Shown here: positions 37,781 through 49,906 of the stretch, piece after piece
Position numbering within the stretch: the stretch's first letter is position 1
How the letters are laid out: every line of letters begins with the position of its first letter
From: Tanypteryx hageni
Lineage: Eukaryota > Arthropoda > Insecta > Odonata > Petaluridae
DNA: 64,000 nucleotides
Direction of reading: 5' to 3'
NCBI GenBank assembly: GCA_028673005.1
Contig: CM054113.1
Coordinates: 173,088,837-173,152,836 of the forward strand
Notes under the pieces: model-generated
Database searches by the model: none
What the model was told of the DNA's origin: nothing
What the model saw: only the letters and a program-made list of their open reading frames with translations
Made by a program: the position numbers and the translations under genes

Positions 37781-38470
37781 TATTATATCTGTGTAGTTTT
37801 CTATACATTATATACAATAAAAATGTACTGATAGAAATATGAAAAAAATATATAAATGCAATTCACAAGCTAGGCTTGGGTGTCCTTATTTTTAGCCTGT
37901 GGCGGGATATTTACTTATGTAGTCTTTATGCATGGTCATGAAATGTCGTTTAACTCTATGTTTCTTGCAAACAACAACACTGGTACTGCATATTAAACAA
38001 ACATTTGTTATTAACATTGATGAAGAAATACCGACTCTCTCATTTTTCATTAAAATTATACACAAATGTTCTCGATTTCTTTTCGTTATCACTGCACTTG
38101 GAAGCCACATTATTTTTATCCTATTAAAAACTCAAAATATAGCAACTTTTGTATTTAATATGTAAACCGCAAGACAACCACACAAACATGCGACTAGTTG
38201 GAAACATAAAGGCGTATTAGAAGTAGCCAAGCACAAAGCTTTTATATGAGGAATGCGTGCTTTCCTCTTTTTTGGTGTATCTGATCTTATATCCCAGATT
38301 TTTTATCCCAAGATGTTTTCTTATTTCAAATGTCCTCGCGGGCATTTTAAATGTTCTCGCGGGTAACATGTTGCCCGCGAGCTACAGGTTGGGCGGGCCT
38401 GATTTAACCTATTTGGAATTTTTACAAATATTACAGGTATGGAGAAAGTCATGTGGTGCCCACATCAGAT

Positions 38471-39660
38471 TTTTTTATTTTATATACGGATTCGTTTGAA
38501 TTGTTTATTTTCAATTGGAAAATGTTTTTTAAGGTAGGTGTAATGATAACTTTTCTGCAGTGCGCGTATAATTCTGGTTATTTCTCTCCTCCCGGTCGTT
38601 TTAGTTTCCAATGGGCTTTAAAATAGTTAATGTGTGTCTTCCATGCTTATAGGGAGGATGTTATTTACTGTAAGTTTGTGCAATGCAAGTATGTATAGGA
38701 AAGATTAAACGAGTTATGGGCAGTTGTGGAGGAAGACCAATGAACACCTACCGAGAATTAGGAGAGCCGCTAAGGATATCGAATATATTCAAAGAATGAT
38801 TTGACATCCGTAGGCTGGGCCTTCCCTAAGGTAGGACGAATCGGGACGGCCGCCCCGGGCCCCGCGCTTTTGGGAGGCCCGCGCTTTTGGGAGGCCCGCG
38901 CTTTTGGGAGGCCCGCGCCTCGATATCACCGCAAGGAAATCCTAAGTTAAATTTTGTGGTAAATGTTAACACGGTCCTGCACAAACTGATTTGCCCCGGG
39001 TCCTGCTCCTCTCTGGGGGGGGGACCCTGCCTTGAGGAATTAATGAAAATGTGTAAATATTTGTTTTTAAATTATGTATAGTAGTTTCAAATATTGTTGC
39101 TCGACTACTTTCTCTGTTATGCATTTAATATAATTCTCGTGTTTTTAGCGCGTTTTATTTTGCAAATGAACTCTGTCGGTTCAATCAATTAAATTAAAAT
39201 ACCAAGTTAACTGTTAGAGATATAAGACCGAAATTTACAGGATGTATCTGACCTTCGATGCCATTTATTTTTAATTAGATCTGAGTTTTGTGAAATATAC
39301 AGGATCGGATAGAGGCCCATTATTATTTTTAATTTCTCTGAAAATGTAAATGATGGAAAGCTGAAATTCTAAGCGTACATTTCCACATTGATGCCACTTA
39401 CAAACAAGGTTCTAGTTACCCAATAAGTGGAGGTATAACTACAAACGAAATAAGATACTAAATTTACGCGTATAACAGGTGGTCGAATTCTCCTCATTTC
39501 GTCAATTACGCTAATGGGAGAAATCTTCAAAGCGAAATATAACACGAAATATTACTGAATTTAATAATAGAAGATAAACATGCTAATTTATCCATGTTCA
39601 TGAATAACAGTTATTTTTATCAACTTTCTTTTAACCATTTCGCTTTCATCAGTCTTACTT
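38471..39660. other. gene-free stretch with a possible hAT end
   Basis: GC-rich 38,815-39,020 contains CCGCCCCGGGCCCCGCGC and a 17-bp tandem repeat, reminiscent of ZMYM-type hAT subterminal sequence. The remainder is AT-rich with nothing recognised. Confidence 0.5.
38864..38914. repeat. 17-bp tandem repeat, three perfect units
   Basis: Unit GCGCTTTTGGGAGGCCC is repeated three times without change (38,864, 38,881, 38,898). Confidence 0.97.
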
Positions 39661-39816
39661 AGGTGGGAAAACTCCTTAAACCATAAAAGTTTATAGCAAC
39701 CCGATGCATTTCGCCCACTAACTGTCATGTGAAGTACGCCCTTGAAGATGCCCACTTAGTGGGCGAAATGCATCGGGTTGTTATAAACTTTTATGGCTTA
39801 AGGAGTTTTACCACCT
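39661..39816. repeat. foldback with 60-bp inverted arms, Penelope-like
   Basis: Arms 39,661-39,720 and 39,757-39,816 are almost perfect reverse complements, including CCCGATGCATTTCGCCCACT. The 36-bp centre reads into CTTGAAGATGCCCACTTAG then GGGCGAAATGCATCGGG, resembling a hammerhead layout (TGAAGA, stem, GAAA). The C of the core is missing and no stem I is seen. Such motifs are known from Penelope-like retroelements, so the identification is inference. Confidence 0.8.
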
Positions 39817-42099
39817 ATGTAAATCAGCCATAAGTTAATCAAGCCAACAACCTTTATCAGTCGTACTATTGATTTTTTAAAACTTATATGATAATCACTG
39901 AAAAAAAACATTATTATAGAAGTTGAATCATCACATTTACAAATTAATTGGACTTTTAATTTTTTAAACATATTCTTATATATACATATATACATTTCGG
40001 GAAATAGCTCCATTAATCGTTTCAAGCTTTGTTAATTACATCCACAGTAGGACCACAAAAGATTCTAATTATTATTCAGGCGACGATTGCGAATTATTCG
40101 TTAATTATTTCGTAATAGTTCACGAGTTCGAATCATGCCTCTGGAAAGGCATTAGCATCAATGCTGTTATTTTTATTTTAATATTTTTATTTTAAATAAA
40201 ATTTACATTTCCCGTCGTGCACGTATTAATAACGTTATTTTACAAGGTATTGTTGGCAGTATGTTCCGTTCTTTTTTTGATATTTAATGAAACTTCATTT
40301 TTCTACCTCATTAATGTCTACACACACGCACATACATGTGCGTATCTACACAAACACGCTTCGATTACGCCTGTACTGTCATTGGCAATATAAAGTGGAT
40401 CGGAAATTGATTATTTATTATATTCATAGATATATTTTCAACTTATTTTTCTTGTGCTATCGTCAAACCAATCCTTTCAAGGTTTTGGAAACATTTATTC
40501 CACGACCTTTGTATAAACAACTTGCCTTTTAACCGGATAATTTTCCACTCGCTTGTAGATGTCCTCGAAATTGCCTCTAGACCGATCGTAGACGTTTTTA
40601 AGGGTGGATCGCCTCGAAAAGAAGGACCCATCTCATTTATTTTCCGAAGGCAATCTTCGCAGAATTCGCTTTTAGGCTATTCGATCGAACCGGGCAGTCC
40701 TCATGAAAACGTTAAGTCATGTACTACCATCCGGCGCACCATATGCGGCATTCATTCTTTTATAATTATATACGCAATTCTTGCATTTAAGATTGTTCTT
40801 TGACTGCTGTTTTCTTTTGCCGTCTTACGTTATTATAATTTCGCAAAGGAATTATGTCGCAACTCTAGGTTTTTGCCGTATTTTTTTGGAGACCCTTGAT
40901 GTAATTTATCTGATATCAGACGATATTTACTCCTCTTCTGCGTCCTAGGGGCAATTTGAGGCGGAATTAAATTGCCTTGGGGATAGAAAGAAGAGAAGCA
41001 ATATCTTTCAAATATTGTTGTTCTCAAATAGTAGTCGCTATCTCTTGGGTAATTTCTCGTGTCATCCTTTATATTTTCGGACCTTTTTCTTTCGCTCGCC
41101 TCTTCTTTCTCTCGCGGTGTAATTCTCTTCTCTTTCTCAATTGCCTTCTCTCTCTCTTACTTTTCTCCTCTATTAATTCTCTCTCTACTCGAAACTCTCC
41201 ATTGCCACCGAACGACTTTTACGTCCTTTCTCTCCCTCTTGTTCCACCCCTCCCCTTTTCCGTCGGCCAATTATTTCAAACCGCCATCTCTTACTCCTAC
41301 GCCCTCCTCCTCCCCCTCTCTGCTATCAGGGCCAATGGCGTCTTTCTCCATCCTGATTGTCTGTCTCTTACTCCTTCTCCCCGTCTCCCTTTTCAATTTT
41401 CCCTCCTTCACGGCCTCCATTCCACTCCACACCCTTCTCCGTCCGTCTTGCTTCCTCTTCTTCCTTTCCACTCCCTCTCTCTTTCATTTTGGCAACCCCC
41501 GCCAAATGCTCCTCTGAGTCTTCTTTTCCTTACTCGCCCACGTCTTCGCACGACTCCAACATCCTTCTTGCTTTTCTCCTCCAAGGAAACGCGCTCTACT
41601 TTAGTCAGTCGTCGTTCCACGCGTTCTTTTCCTCCCTTCCTTCCTTCCTTCGTCGTCTTTTTCCCCTTTTCTTTTCGTCCTCCCCAATCAGCTGTCTTCT
41701 TCCTCGCTCTCTGCTTTTAGGCCCTTATTTTCTCTCTTCTATTCGTTTTCGACCGTTTCTTTTTTCTGACACTTCTTTTTCGACACTTCGTTTCCTTTCC
41801 TTTTACCGTCCTTTGCCGATTTTTAACCCACCCAGAGTTTGATGCTCTCTGTGCGTTTTTCCCTTTCCTCGGCAACTAGGAGTGGTGCATTTTTTCATAC
41901 TATGTGATATTTTTAATTTGTTTCATTTACCAATACATGAATGGAAAACAAATTTATAAAACAGTTTCACTGTTTTAAATTATTTGCTAAGTTATTTTCA
42001 TTTTTTATGTTTGAAATAGATTTCTGCATACGTATATACGTTTGTTTCACTGTGTACGCTTGTAAAAGAAAAACGCTTATAATTCAAAGTTAAACGTAG
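39817..42099. other. gene-free stretch, large CT block
   Basis: 41,050-41,840 is CT-rich on the + strand with overlapping long open frames in all three phases, which argues against coding. Nothing else recognised. Confidence 0.55.
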
Positions 42100-42705
42100 T
42101 TGAGCGTATATTTTAATGCCACTGATCGATATTCAGTAATTTTTTTGGGTATATGGCTTAGTACTATTTGTGACATCAGACTGTACGATTGGATGGATTT
42201 TAATAAAAATCCTTATAGTCATTTTTAGTAAATCGAATTTCTTTCCAAAATAACCAAGAATAAAGTATCCTTAATTGTTGCGCAATATCGTTCATCACTT
42301 CAAAATGTCTTTTATGAATGATATTATCCACAGATATGATATATCAGTCGATTTAGTTTAACCGTAAGGCTGTAGTAAGGTTTTGAGTGGATCGCGGCGG
42401 AGGCGTGACGTCTTAGGGCTTAGGTAAGGTAGCTTAGCGTACATTTTAATGCCCCTGGACGCCATATAGTGATTTCAAGAGATATATGGCTTAGGCTGTA
42501 TTATTTGTGACATCAGGCTCTACAACTGGATTGGTTTTAATCGAATTCTATGGAGCCATTTTTTAGTAAATCAAATATTTCTAAAACTCGCTAAGAATAA
42601 ACTACTCTTTATTTTTGTGCAATATGATTTTTATGAAAAAAGGGTCTGCAAAAGATGATATATCGCATAAATACGAGATATCATTCGATTTAATATACGC
42701 GTTTG
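42100..42705. repeat. diverged tandem duplication, period about 333 bp
   Basis: Unit 1 (42,100 on) and unit 2 (42,433 on) share TTAGCGTAYATTTTAATGCC-like starts, ATATGGCTTAG, TTTGTGACATCAG and TTTTTAGTAAATC in the same order. The second unit runs into a CAGACAGACAGACGG stretch at about 42,723. Confidence 0.85.
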
Positions 42706-42761
42706 AGCCCTAGGACGGCGAACAGACAGACAGACGGCAGGGCGAAAACTTTTTTGGACTC

Positions 42762-42856
42762 GGGGACACCTAAAACGTGTATTTCCATCAAAATCTCGAA
42801 GTCGAATTTTTCACGATTACAATAATTTCTCAGTATACTACCTATATGAGCAAGTA
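42762..42856 (-). repeat. reverse copy of the 35-kb array head
   Basis: Reverse-complemented, this reads TACTTGCTCATATAGGTAGT, followed by TCGACTTCGAGATTTTGATG, ATACACGTTTTAGGTGTCCCC. These are the same blocks in the same order as at 34,896, 35,426 and 35,710. Confidence 0.85.
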
Positions 42857-45800
42857 AAAAAGGAGGTTTGTACCTTTATCGTTCCGTGTGGCTCGATATC
42901 TCTTATTATTTTAAATCCAAATCTTTATCTTTTCTTTGTTTTCCGTTAGTTTTCTACCTGTCTCAGTTGCTTTCGCAAATGACTGGCTTTACACAATGTC
43001 GTATATCAAGTTTCGCTTTCTCTTGTCTTATTCCACTTTTCTCTTGCTCGCTCACTTTTCACGAAAAGAAAATGAAAAAAATCTAGCAGGAAATGATGCT
43101 ATATTAAACAGAAGAGATAGACAGGAGATGAACCGTTAAGCTTTTCGGAAACAGTCGTCTGTCAGCGTACGTAAAAGAACGCATTGTTCCACGTGGAATT
43201 TATAATACTAAGCGACTGATAACAGTAAACGGCAGACGTGCATTCTTAAGAATTAGGTTTTTGGAATTACGCTTTTGTTTGCAGTAAGCGTCCTGTAAAA
43301 ATAACCATTGGTAATAATAAGAAGTGGCATCTACTCTATTTATGTCAAATATAAATTCATCACCTTCTTCGCCTCCCTTTCCATTTCTTTTCCTATTTAA
43401 GTTCTTCCTCTTAATTCGTCTCTCCTAACTCTTCGTCCCTCTTGTCTCACTCAATTACCCTTCTTGCCTTCACGAAAGCGCTTTCCTCTTTGCATCTGCC
43501 CCGCCCTTTCTCTCTCTCTCTCCCTACCTTATTTTTAAAGGATATTTTTTCTTAGCCTTTCTCTCTGTTTTCCTTTGATATATTAGATTTTAGCAAAAGT
43601 CGTTCCTGAATCCTGTTACGAGGAGAAGAAAAATGCGTTCTCTCTCTCAGTATTACGTTATCTGTTAATCTAATTTTCTCTATCGCTACCCTCAAATACG
43701 CTAATTGCTCTACGGTAAAAACGGCGTAAGCGAATCACGAGAGAGAAAAAAAACGTATCGGTAGTATGGCGCGAGATCGACTCACGTTACCACGCTAAAA
43801 AAAATTGAAACGCGAAACCGCGCTTGTTAAAAATTGGATCATTAAGGAAAGCGTATATTCCGTCCACTTGGATAAATTTTTTTCTTCCGCTTAATTTTTC
43901 CTTCGCTGTCCATCTTGCTTTAAAAAACGGTCCCTTTCATTCTCAGATAAGCCTTTCTCTCCTCATCACGCTCTTTCCCTCCATTTCTCTCTCTCTTTCG
44001 CACATTCTGCAGTTCTCTCCCTCCATTCCTGTCTCCCCCCGCTCGTTAAATTTTCTCCACGTTTCGCCTCCGCAATTCAACTTCCTTTCTCCCTTTCTCT
44101 ATCAGCTCTCATTCTCTATCAGTATCTTTTCCTTTTTCCCTTCCTCTCACCCCCACATACTATTATTTGTGTGTTAATTGTTATTAATTATTATTGTTTT
44201 TCATGTATTCAAATTATTTTTTATGCATATTAACCCGTTATTTTTATATTTACCAGAAGTTGTGCGGTCACTCAAATAGTAAATATCTACACCAATTATA
44301 GAGTTTTGTGTTTATTGTGTTTTGTTTTCTGTCATAATTTTCACAACTGTGTCATTTTCATGTCTCTTTATTCACATGACTGTATCTTTAATTTCATTAT
44401 TATTATTACTGTTTCATATTTTTTTGTATTATATGGCTTTTACAGGTATGAGAAATTTTGTCTCATATGTACGTTAACACGTTGTTTTATAATCAGTGAT
44501 CGTCATTCTTTGTATTCTATTGCATTTCTTGAGTTAGTCTACATTTTATGTATTCTTGTGTTTTTTTATATTCTTTGAATTATTATCCTAATGTAAGCAA
44601 TTTAGTTGTAGTTTAAGCTATTTTCTATTGTAAACTCATAATACGTACCTACTCAACTTAGTACTGTTGGGTGAGAGAGGGGGATATCTAACATCTACCT
44701 CGCAATAAATACACTTCTTTCCTTCCTCTCTCTTCTTCTCTCTCCCAATCTTGTTCTCCATTAATCTCGATCTCCACCACCCATCCCACCAACACTCGCC
44801 AGACCCTTCCTCATGTAAAACGATCCTCTCTCCCCTGTTCAATTTCCCTTCTAATTCATCTCGTATTCCTTCCTTTTACCTCGCACATCTCTCTCCATCT
44901 CTCCTTTTCATCCAATTCCCTCAAATTCTCCCTTTCTCTTTTCCCACCATTCTTTCCTCCAATGAGAAGCGTTCGTTATTTTCGCATCTGTGGGCTCCCC
45001 GAAGTCGTGGCGGGAAGGAAGTTGGGGAAGAAGAGAGAGAAAGAGAGAGAGCGAGCGAGGGAGAAAAGGCGGAGAAAGGAAGGCGGGAAAAGGGCGTTAG
45101 GAGTAGCTCATTAGGGGAAAATACTCGCCTTTCCTTTTTTACTCGCGTCTCTTCTCCTTCATTAAACTTTCCTTTCCTCCTTCACTCTGCTAGTTTTTCG
45201 TAGGGGTTTCCCCTTATTCTCGGAACCTCAAGCGTTGATGAGACCGTCCCTTTTCGAACAACATGCGATGGTTTTTCGCGTTCTATTTTTGCGTTTTTTT
45301 AAACTCGCTCCTAATGTTCGTCGCACTTTGCTGCGTTGATTTTCCGCCGTGTTTGTTATTTCTTTTTGCTCTCGTTAAATCTTACGACTATCGGGAAATG
45401 CTCGGGCGATGCATATTTGTGGGCGGAACGCGTGCGATAAAGATGCCAAGTGTCGTTATTGGATATTTTTTGCTGAGGATGTTTCATTAAAATTCCCCGC
45501 GCAGTAGGTGTGGTTTTTCTTTTAAACGTGAATTCTTTCTAGGCTATGGAAGAACTTCGAAAGTGCGTGACTTCTGCCTGCTGGGGTACAATTCCTTTTA
45601 AACGTCGGGAATTTTTAAAAACTCCGGCAAAAGTGGAGGATATTTTTTTCCGTCAATGTTCTTCTTTTAACTAGTCACTTATTCCAGAATTAGATTTTTT
45701 GTATTTCTATTAAGTTTGCGCTAGAGAGGCTTTATTTCAAGCAAGGAATTCTTGGGCCGGCCTCTAGGCTTTTGGATCACTTTGAGTTAAAAAAATTGTT

Positions 45801-47090
45801 TTATTCTTTTGCTCTCTTGCATCTCTTTAAGTAAGAGCTGCCTGAATCGGTTCATAGTGTTTTAACATTATCTTTATGTTAGAGAGAGAGAGAGAGATTC
45901 AGTAATTGTTTGGTTTGTGCTTCCACTTCTGAAGTTCAAATGCTGTTAAAGACGAGAAGAATAAATATTCAAAACATATTTCAAACGAAAGAAATTTATT
46001 TTTGAAATACCATTATTTAGAAGCTATAAATACGCCACCTACTATTTACTAAAGTGAACTACATCAGTGGTTCTTCACCGATTGTTGATTATATCACCAT
46101 CTAAGGTCAGTCTTTAGTTGAAAAGCTCCTAACATCGACTCAAATGTTTCATACTCATGTGAGTTAGCCATGTCATGTACTATTTTTGGTATACCAGGAT
46201 TCATTTATTCAAATGCGAACTCGCCGCTTTCTATTTATCTGCGAGTTAAATTATAGTTTTCGTGCGCGTGTAAACCCGACCGCGGGGGCATTTATCCTTT
46301 TTTGGCACGTATTCGTTGCGGTGTAATTATAGAGGGAAAAGCCGAAACTCATTTTCTATCTTATCCATAACACTGAATCCATTTTTGGTGGGGGTTGTTT
46401 TGGCTCGGGAATTTCCTATTAATTTGTTCCACTCGCCTGTTTAAACTCTGGACAAATGGTCCGGGGAGCTGTCAGAAGCAGATCAGCCTTCAAGTTATCG
46501 GCGTTAAACACGCCCGAATCGTTTGACATATTATCGCCGAAGGATATTTTTCCACCACTTCCTAAATGAAACAATTAAGAGCACTTTTTTAACAGCGAGG
46601 AAATCAATTGTGTGGAGGCTGAAATGTTGGATGAAAATTGTAAATTTTTTATATGTCCAGCTGCGATCGCGATACATTAACGTATATTTGTTATGGTTTT
46701 TCGAAGATCTCGCTATATATAACCAATTTTAGTGGTTAATGTGAATAAAGCAAATGGTAGGTGTATGATTTAGTTTTATATTCCTTTATATTTATGCCAA
46801 GCTAGTTTTACTTGAGTAGATATTGAAAAATTTAGAAAAAACGTCTCTATGTTGAAATGATTCACTGTTTTCCTCATTTGAAATCTGGGATTATAAAGCA
46901 TCTCTAAAAAGTATATTATTGAGATTTTTGCCATGTCTTTGGTATATTTCGAAAAGCAATTGTATTATACGTTTATATAAGTAATTGGTTTAGCATAAAT
47001 CGAACAGCTCCAAGAAAGAAACATCACGCTCACTATATGGCTGAATCGAATTGAAAAACTATGTTTCTTATTGCCATAAAAAGTGGGAAG
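42857..47090. other. gene-free stretch with CT-rich blocks
   Basis: CT-rich at 43,870-44,160 and 44,740-45,190; purine-rich at 45,015-45,100. A GA run lies at 45,882-45,896. A juxtaposed acceptor/donor motif lies at 44,445. No recognised gene. Confidence 0.5.
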
Positions 47091-47180
47091 CCAGATGCGC
47101 ATTTCGTTCTTTTTTAGAATATATAATCCTGGTGAATCACCACTGATGACGGCTGCTTTGTAGCTGAAATGTGCGTCTGG
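47091..47180 (+). repeat. hammerhead-ribozyme-like, Penelope-type fragment
   Basis: CCAGATGCGCATTT (47,091-47,104) pairs with AAATGTGCGTCTGG (47,167-47,180) to form a stem III-like helix. Between them is a perfect CTGATGA (47,143-47,149), a short GGCT/AGCT stem II and GAAA (47,166-47,169, which overlaps the start of the right arm). The small hairpin GGTGAATCACC (47,131-47,141) precedes the core. The closing base pairs of stem II are imperfect and a proper stem I is not formed, so activity is doubtful. A related diverged copy lies at 60,673-60,800. Confidence 0.6.
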
Positions 47181-47349
47181 TTTACCCAGCCGTTTTATTG
47201 CTATATTTTTCAATAAATCTAACTTAATTTATTCTTCTCTCTTTTTTCTTACTGTAGTTCCTTGTGCCTTTAACTAAATAAAGTAAGAATTTTTACTATA
47301 CGGTTTTCACGCGTAAGGCGTCTGTTTCATGTTCATTTATCCTAATTAT

Positions 47350-47376
47350 TTTTCTTCTCTAATTTGCAGGTGAGTT
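47350..47376 (+). other. candidate recursive splice (ratchet) site
   Basis: A pyrimidine tract TTTTTCTTCTCT precedes AATTTGCAG then GTGAGT, so a good 3′ splice site is directly followed by a good 5′ splice site (junction 47,369/47,370). This layout is used in long arthropod introns for recursive splicing. About one YAG-GTRAGT match per strand is expected by chance in 64 kb. Confidence 0.3.
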
Positions 47377-48451
47377 TTGCGAGCTTCTTCCTTAAGTCTT
47401 CGCTCAACGGCAGCAGTGGTGAGCGAAAGAGTATCGGTGAGAGAAATGTCATCGAAGATTAGGTCGGGATTAATTTCTTGGCTTTTTTTGAGGGCTGTTG
47501 AGAACCGTAAGCATCCTACTTCGTTTTGCTCCGCGCTGCTCCGTGACTGGCATGGAATTGCTCAACGGGTATTAAACCAGTCGGCGACCGCCCGGGATGA
47601 AAGGAGCCGGGTGTTGAACGTGCTGCGTGCCCTGCAGAGAGAGAGAGATAGGGAGGGAAGGGGTCATCTGGCGCGGACGTTGAAGATGCGCGGACGAGGG
47701 AGAGAAGGGTTTTAGAGGGTCGGAGTGAGAGGCTAAAAATATAGTATAGAAGGGAAAGTGGAGAAGACCATATGGCTACTTCACATGACGCTCCCACCGC
47801 GATAGCCTCGCTGTAGGATTTATCGAAATTTTTAAAAATAGTCTTTTTATTTAATTTTTACGACTTGAAGGGGACGCTCCTCTTAACTGGACCAAGGTAG
47901 CCTCCACATCGATTTTTTTGCCCGATATAAACGACTTGCAGTGGTAATCGTTTTACTTTTTACGGCCCTACAAAACTGTACGATTCTTTTATCGTGTGGT
48001 TTTTTTTGGTTCGGTAGCGCTTCGCGATTTCGACACGTCGAGGCGTGCTTTTGAGCGAAACAGTTATGGCCGTTAAAAGGTGGCCTTTTGCATGAAATTT
48101 ATTTGTGTCCGGTTTTCATTCTGTACGTTATGCGGTCATTTCGTCCGTTAAAAAAAGAGGTGTTTTTGTTTCCAGCGCTGGAAAACGATTCGATTGTTTG
48201 CGCAAAGGCATATTTTTGGACGAAGGGGGCTCCGAGTTTATTTATTGATTTGAGAGGTTTTTATTTAGAAAAGTTTTGTTAAAGCCGTGCGCGAAATAAC
48301 GATGTATATCCGTAAAAACTTCGGATATCTCTTTCCATACTCTGCTTATCTTTTATCGCGGAATCGATGCCGATTTCATCGTTTGTTTGAATAACTTTTG
48401 CGGGCATTAATTTCGGTGATATGAAAATAAATATCGATATGCTTAATTATG
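47377..48451. other. gene-free stretch
   Basis: 47,377-47,800 is GC-richer with overlapping ORFs on both strands. None resembles a known protein. Nothing else seen. Confidence 0.5.
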
Positions 48452-48708
48452 ATCTATATCAGTGTTCGGCAACCTTTATGGGTAGTGGGTCAATGAATGT
48501 TTTTGGAGAACGGGATGAGTCGGTTAAAATACATGAACGAAAAGAAAATCAAGTCTAGTTGTTCATACAAATTATGTTTACTAATCGATTCACTTTTATT
48601 TTCAAAACAAACCCTTCTAAACATGTTTACCTTTGTGGATCACCCAAGTCGTGATGGTGGGTCACTCATTGACCCGCGGGTCATAGGTTGCCGACCACTG
48701 ATCTATAT
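48452..48708. mobile_element. hAT MITE (241 bp) with perfect 8-bp TSD
   Basis: The element runs 48,460-48,700. The left end starts CAGTGTTCGGCAACCT and the right end reverse-complements to CAGTGGTCGGCAACCT. Flanks are the identical octamer ATCTATAT (48,452-48,459 and 48,701-48,708). GTGGGTCAATGAATG inside the left end is mirrored by CATTGACCCGC near the right end. No coding capacity. Confidence 0.95.
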
Positions 48709-49206
48709 GATATGAAAATGATATTTCTTTACTCGTTCTATAAAGTTTATGAAAGAAGTTGAGTATAGCATTAAGACTAAAAAATTGAAAATGTAAAATG
48801 TATTGTAAAAAATCATTAAACAACTGCGTTATATTGTGAATAATCTCTTTAATGGAAGCCTTACTCTGTGCCTAACGCTGACCTCATCAATGTCACTTTT
48901 TAACGCGTTTTCAACAAACTTCCCGATTAGGTGGAAGATTGAAATTTCGCAGGAATGTTTGATTCAGATATTAAAATTAAATGACGAAAACAAGATGATC
49001 CAAACAGAAGTTATGATGCCTACTTTCCATTTAATCATTTATTTAATACTTATATTGACTTTAATAGCTTTAAAGTCATCGTGGATATGTAGCTCTTTGT
49101 GTTCCCAAATTTTATAATTTAACGTTATAAAACACTACAAATGCGGAATATTAAATTGATTATGCGTATTTGTGTGGCAAAAATAACGCGTGTACGTATT
49201 AGAATA
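48709..49206. other. gene-free AT-rich stretch
   Basis: Nothing recognised between the MITE and the Helitron-like copy. Confidence 0.5.
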
Positions 49207-49906
49207 CTAGTAGTTGGTGCTTGCATTCTGCAAGCATATCATCTCAACATAAAAAACATTCATTTTTCATATTTCATCATTACAATTATTTTTTTAATTC
49301 TAAAGATTTCACCTCCGGAGCGATTTTCGTTTTTCCCTAATGTAAAAATAATAGACTAAAACAATCCCAAAACTTTGCAATTTTAAGAATTTTATACTTT
49401 CTCCATTATGGGGTACTAATGCTACACATTTCTGCCAAATTTTAAAGTTGTAGTACTTCTAGAAGTGAAATAATATTTTTCCAATTGTTTAAATTTTAAA
49501 CATTTTTAACGGCCGCCGCAATATGTTTATGGAGAGATTCAAATGTTTATTTGTGCAAATGTACCCCTCTGTACATAACTTGAAAATTTCAGCTTCCTAG
49601 CTCATCCCGTTAAGTCTAATCAGTTATCTATTTGTTTAAACTTTAAGAATTTATAACTGCCAAACAAATTAAAATATCAAAATTTGTATAATCCCTATTT
49701 CGTTTTTTTTTAATAATTCTACTTACAAAAAAATTTCAACTCCGTAGCACATGCGGAAATACTTAACCTTGAAATTTTGTTTAAACAATTGCGAATTTTT
49801 AGCGGCCGCATTGTTGCACTTTATCATGATTTTCGACTTTTCTAGCCGGTTTTGCACAAAATCCTACCTATGAAAAAAAATTAGAATCTCCAGCTCATCT
49901 GGAAGT
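49207..49906 (-). mobile_element. Helitron-like non-autonomous element, copy 2
   Basis: Reverse-orientation copy of the element at 17,230-18,018, collinear over its whole length. On the minus strand the 3′ end is the hairpin TGCTTGCAGAATGCAAGCA (49,218-49,236), 7 bases, then CTAG (49,207-49,210) and T. The terminal geometry is identical to copy 1. The degenerate internal units with GCGGCCGC or GTTTAAAC motifs are all present. At its other end it meets an inverted-repeat junction (49,907-50,002). Confidence 0.72.

Larger units (their letters stand above)
36844..38409. mobile_element. hAT element (1,550 bp) with perfect 8-bp TSD, nested insertions inside
   Basis: The element runs 36,852-38,401. 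The left end is CAGGTCCGCCCAACCT, and the right end reverse-complements to CAGGCCCGCCCAACCT (15 of 16). The target duplication ATTTAACC is perfect (36,844-36,851 and 38,402-38,409). The empty site can be read from the neighbouring array unit, where GTAACCTATTTGGAATTTTT is uninterrupted near 36,442. Subterminal GCGGGTAACATG occurs near both ends. No transposase is visible. Foldback, SINE and TA tracts at 36,975-37,780 are later insertions into it. Confidence 0.95.

Noticed and set aside
40118..40150. B-box-like AGTTCGAATCA
   Set aside because: Two mismatches, no A box, no SINE body.
40977..41720. 247-codon open frame and overlapping frames
   Set aside because: Same pyrimidine-rich artefact, with two other overlapping frames also open and no domain.
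46067..46240. CAGTGGTTCTTCACC resembling a hAT MITE end
   Set aside because: No inverted partner end or 8-bp duplication found.
47377..47715. 112-codon ORF after the ratchet motif
   Set aside because: An antisense ORF of similar length overlaps it. No domain; GC-rich composition explains both.
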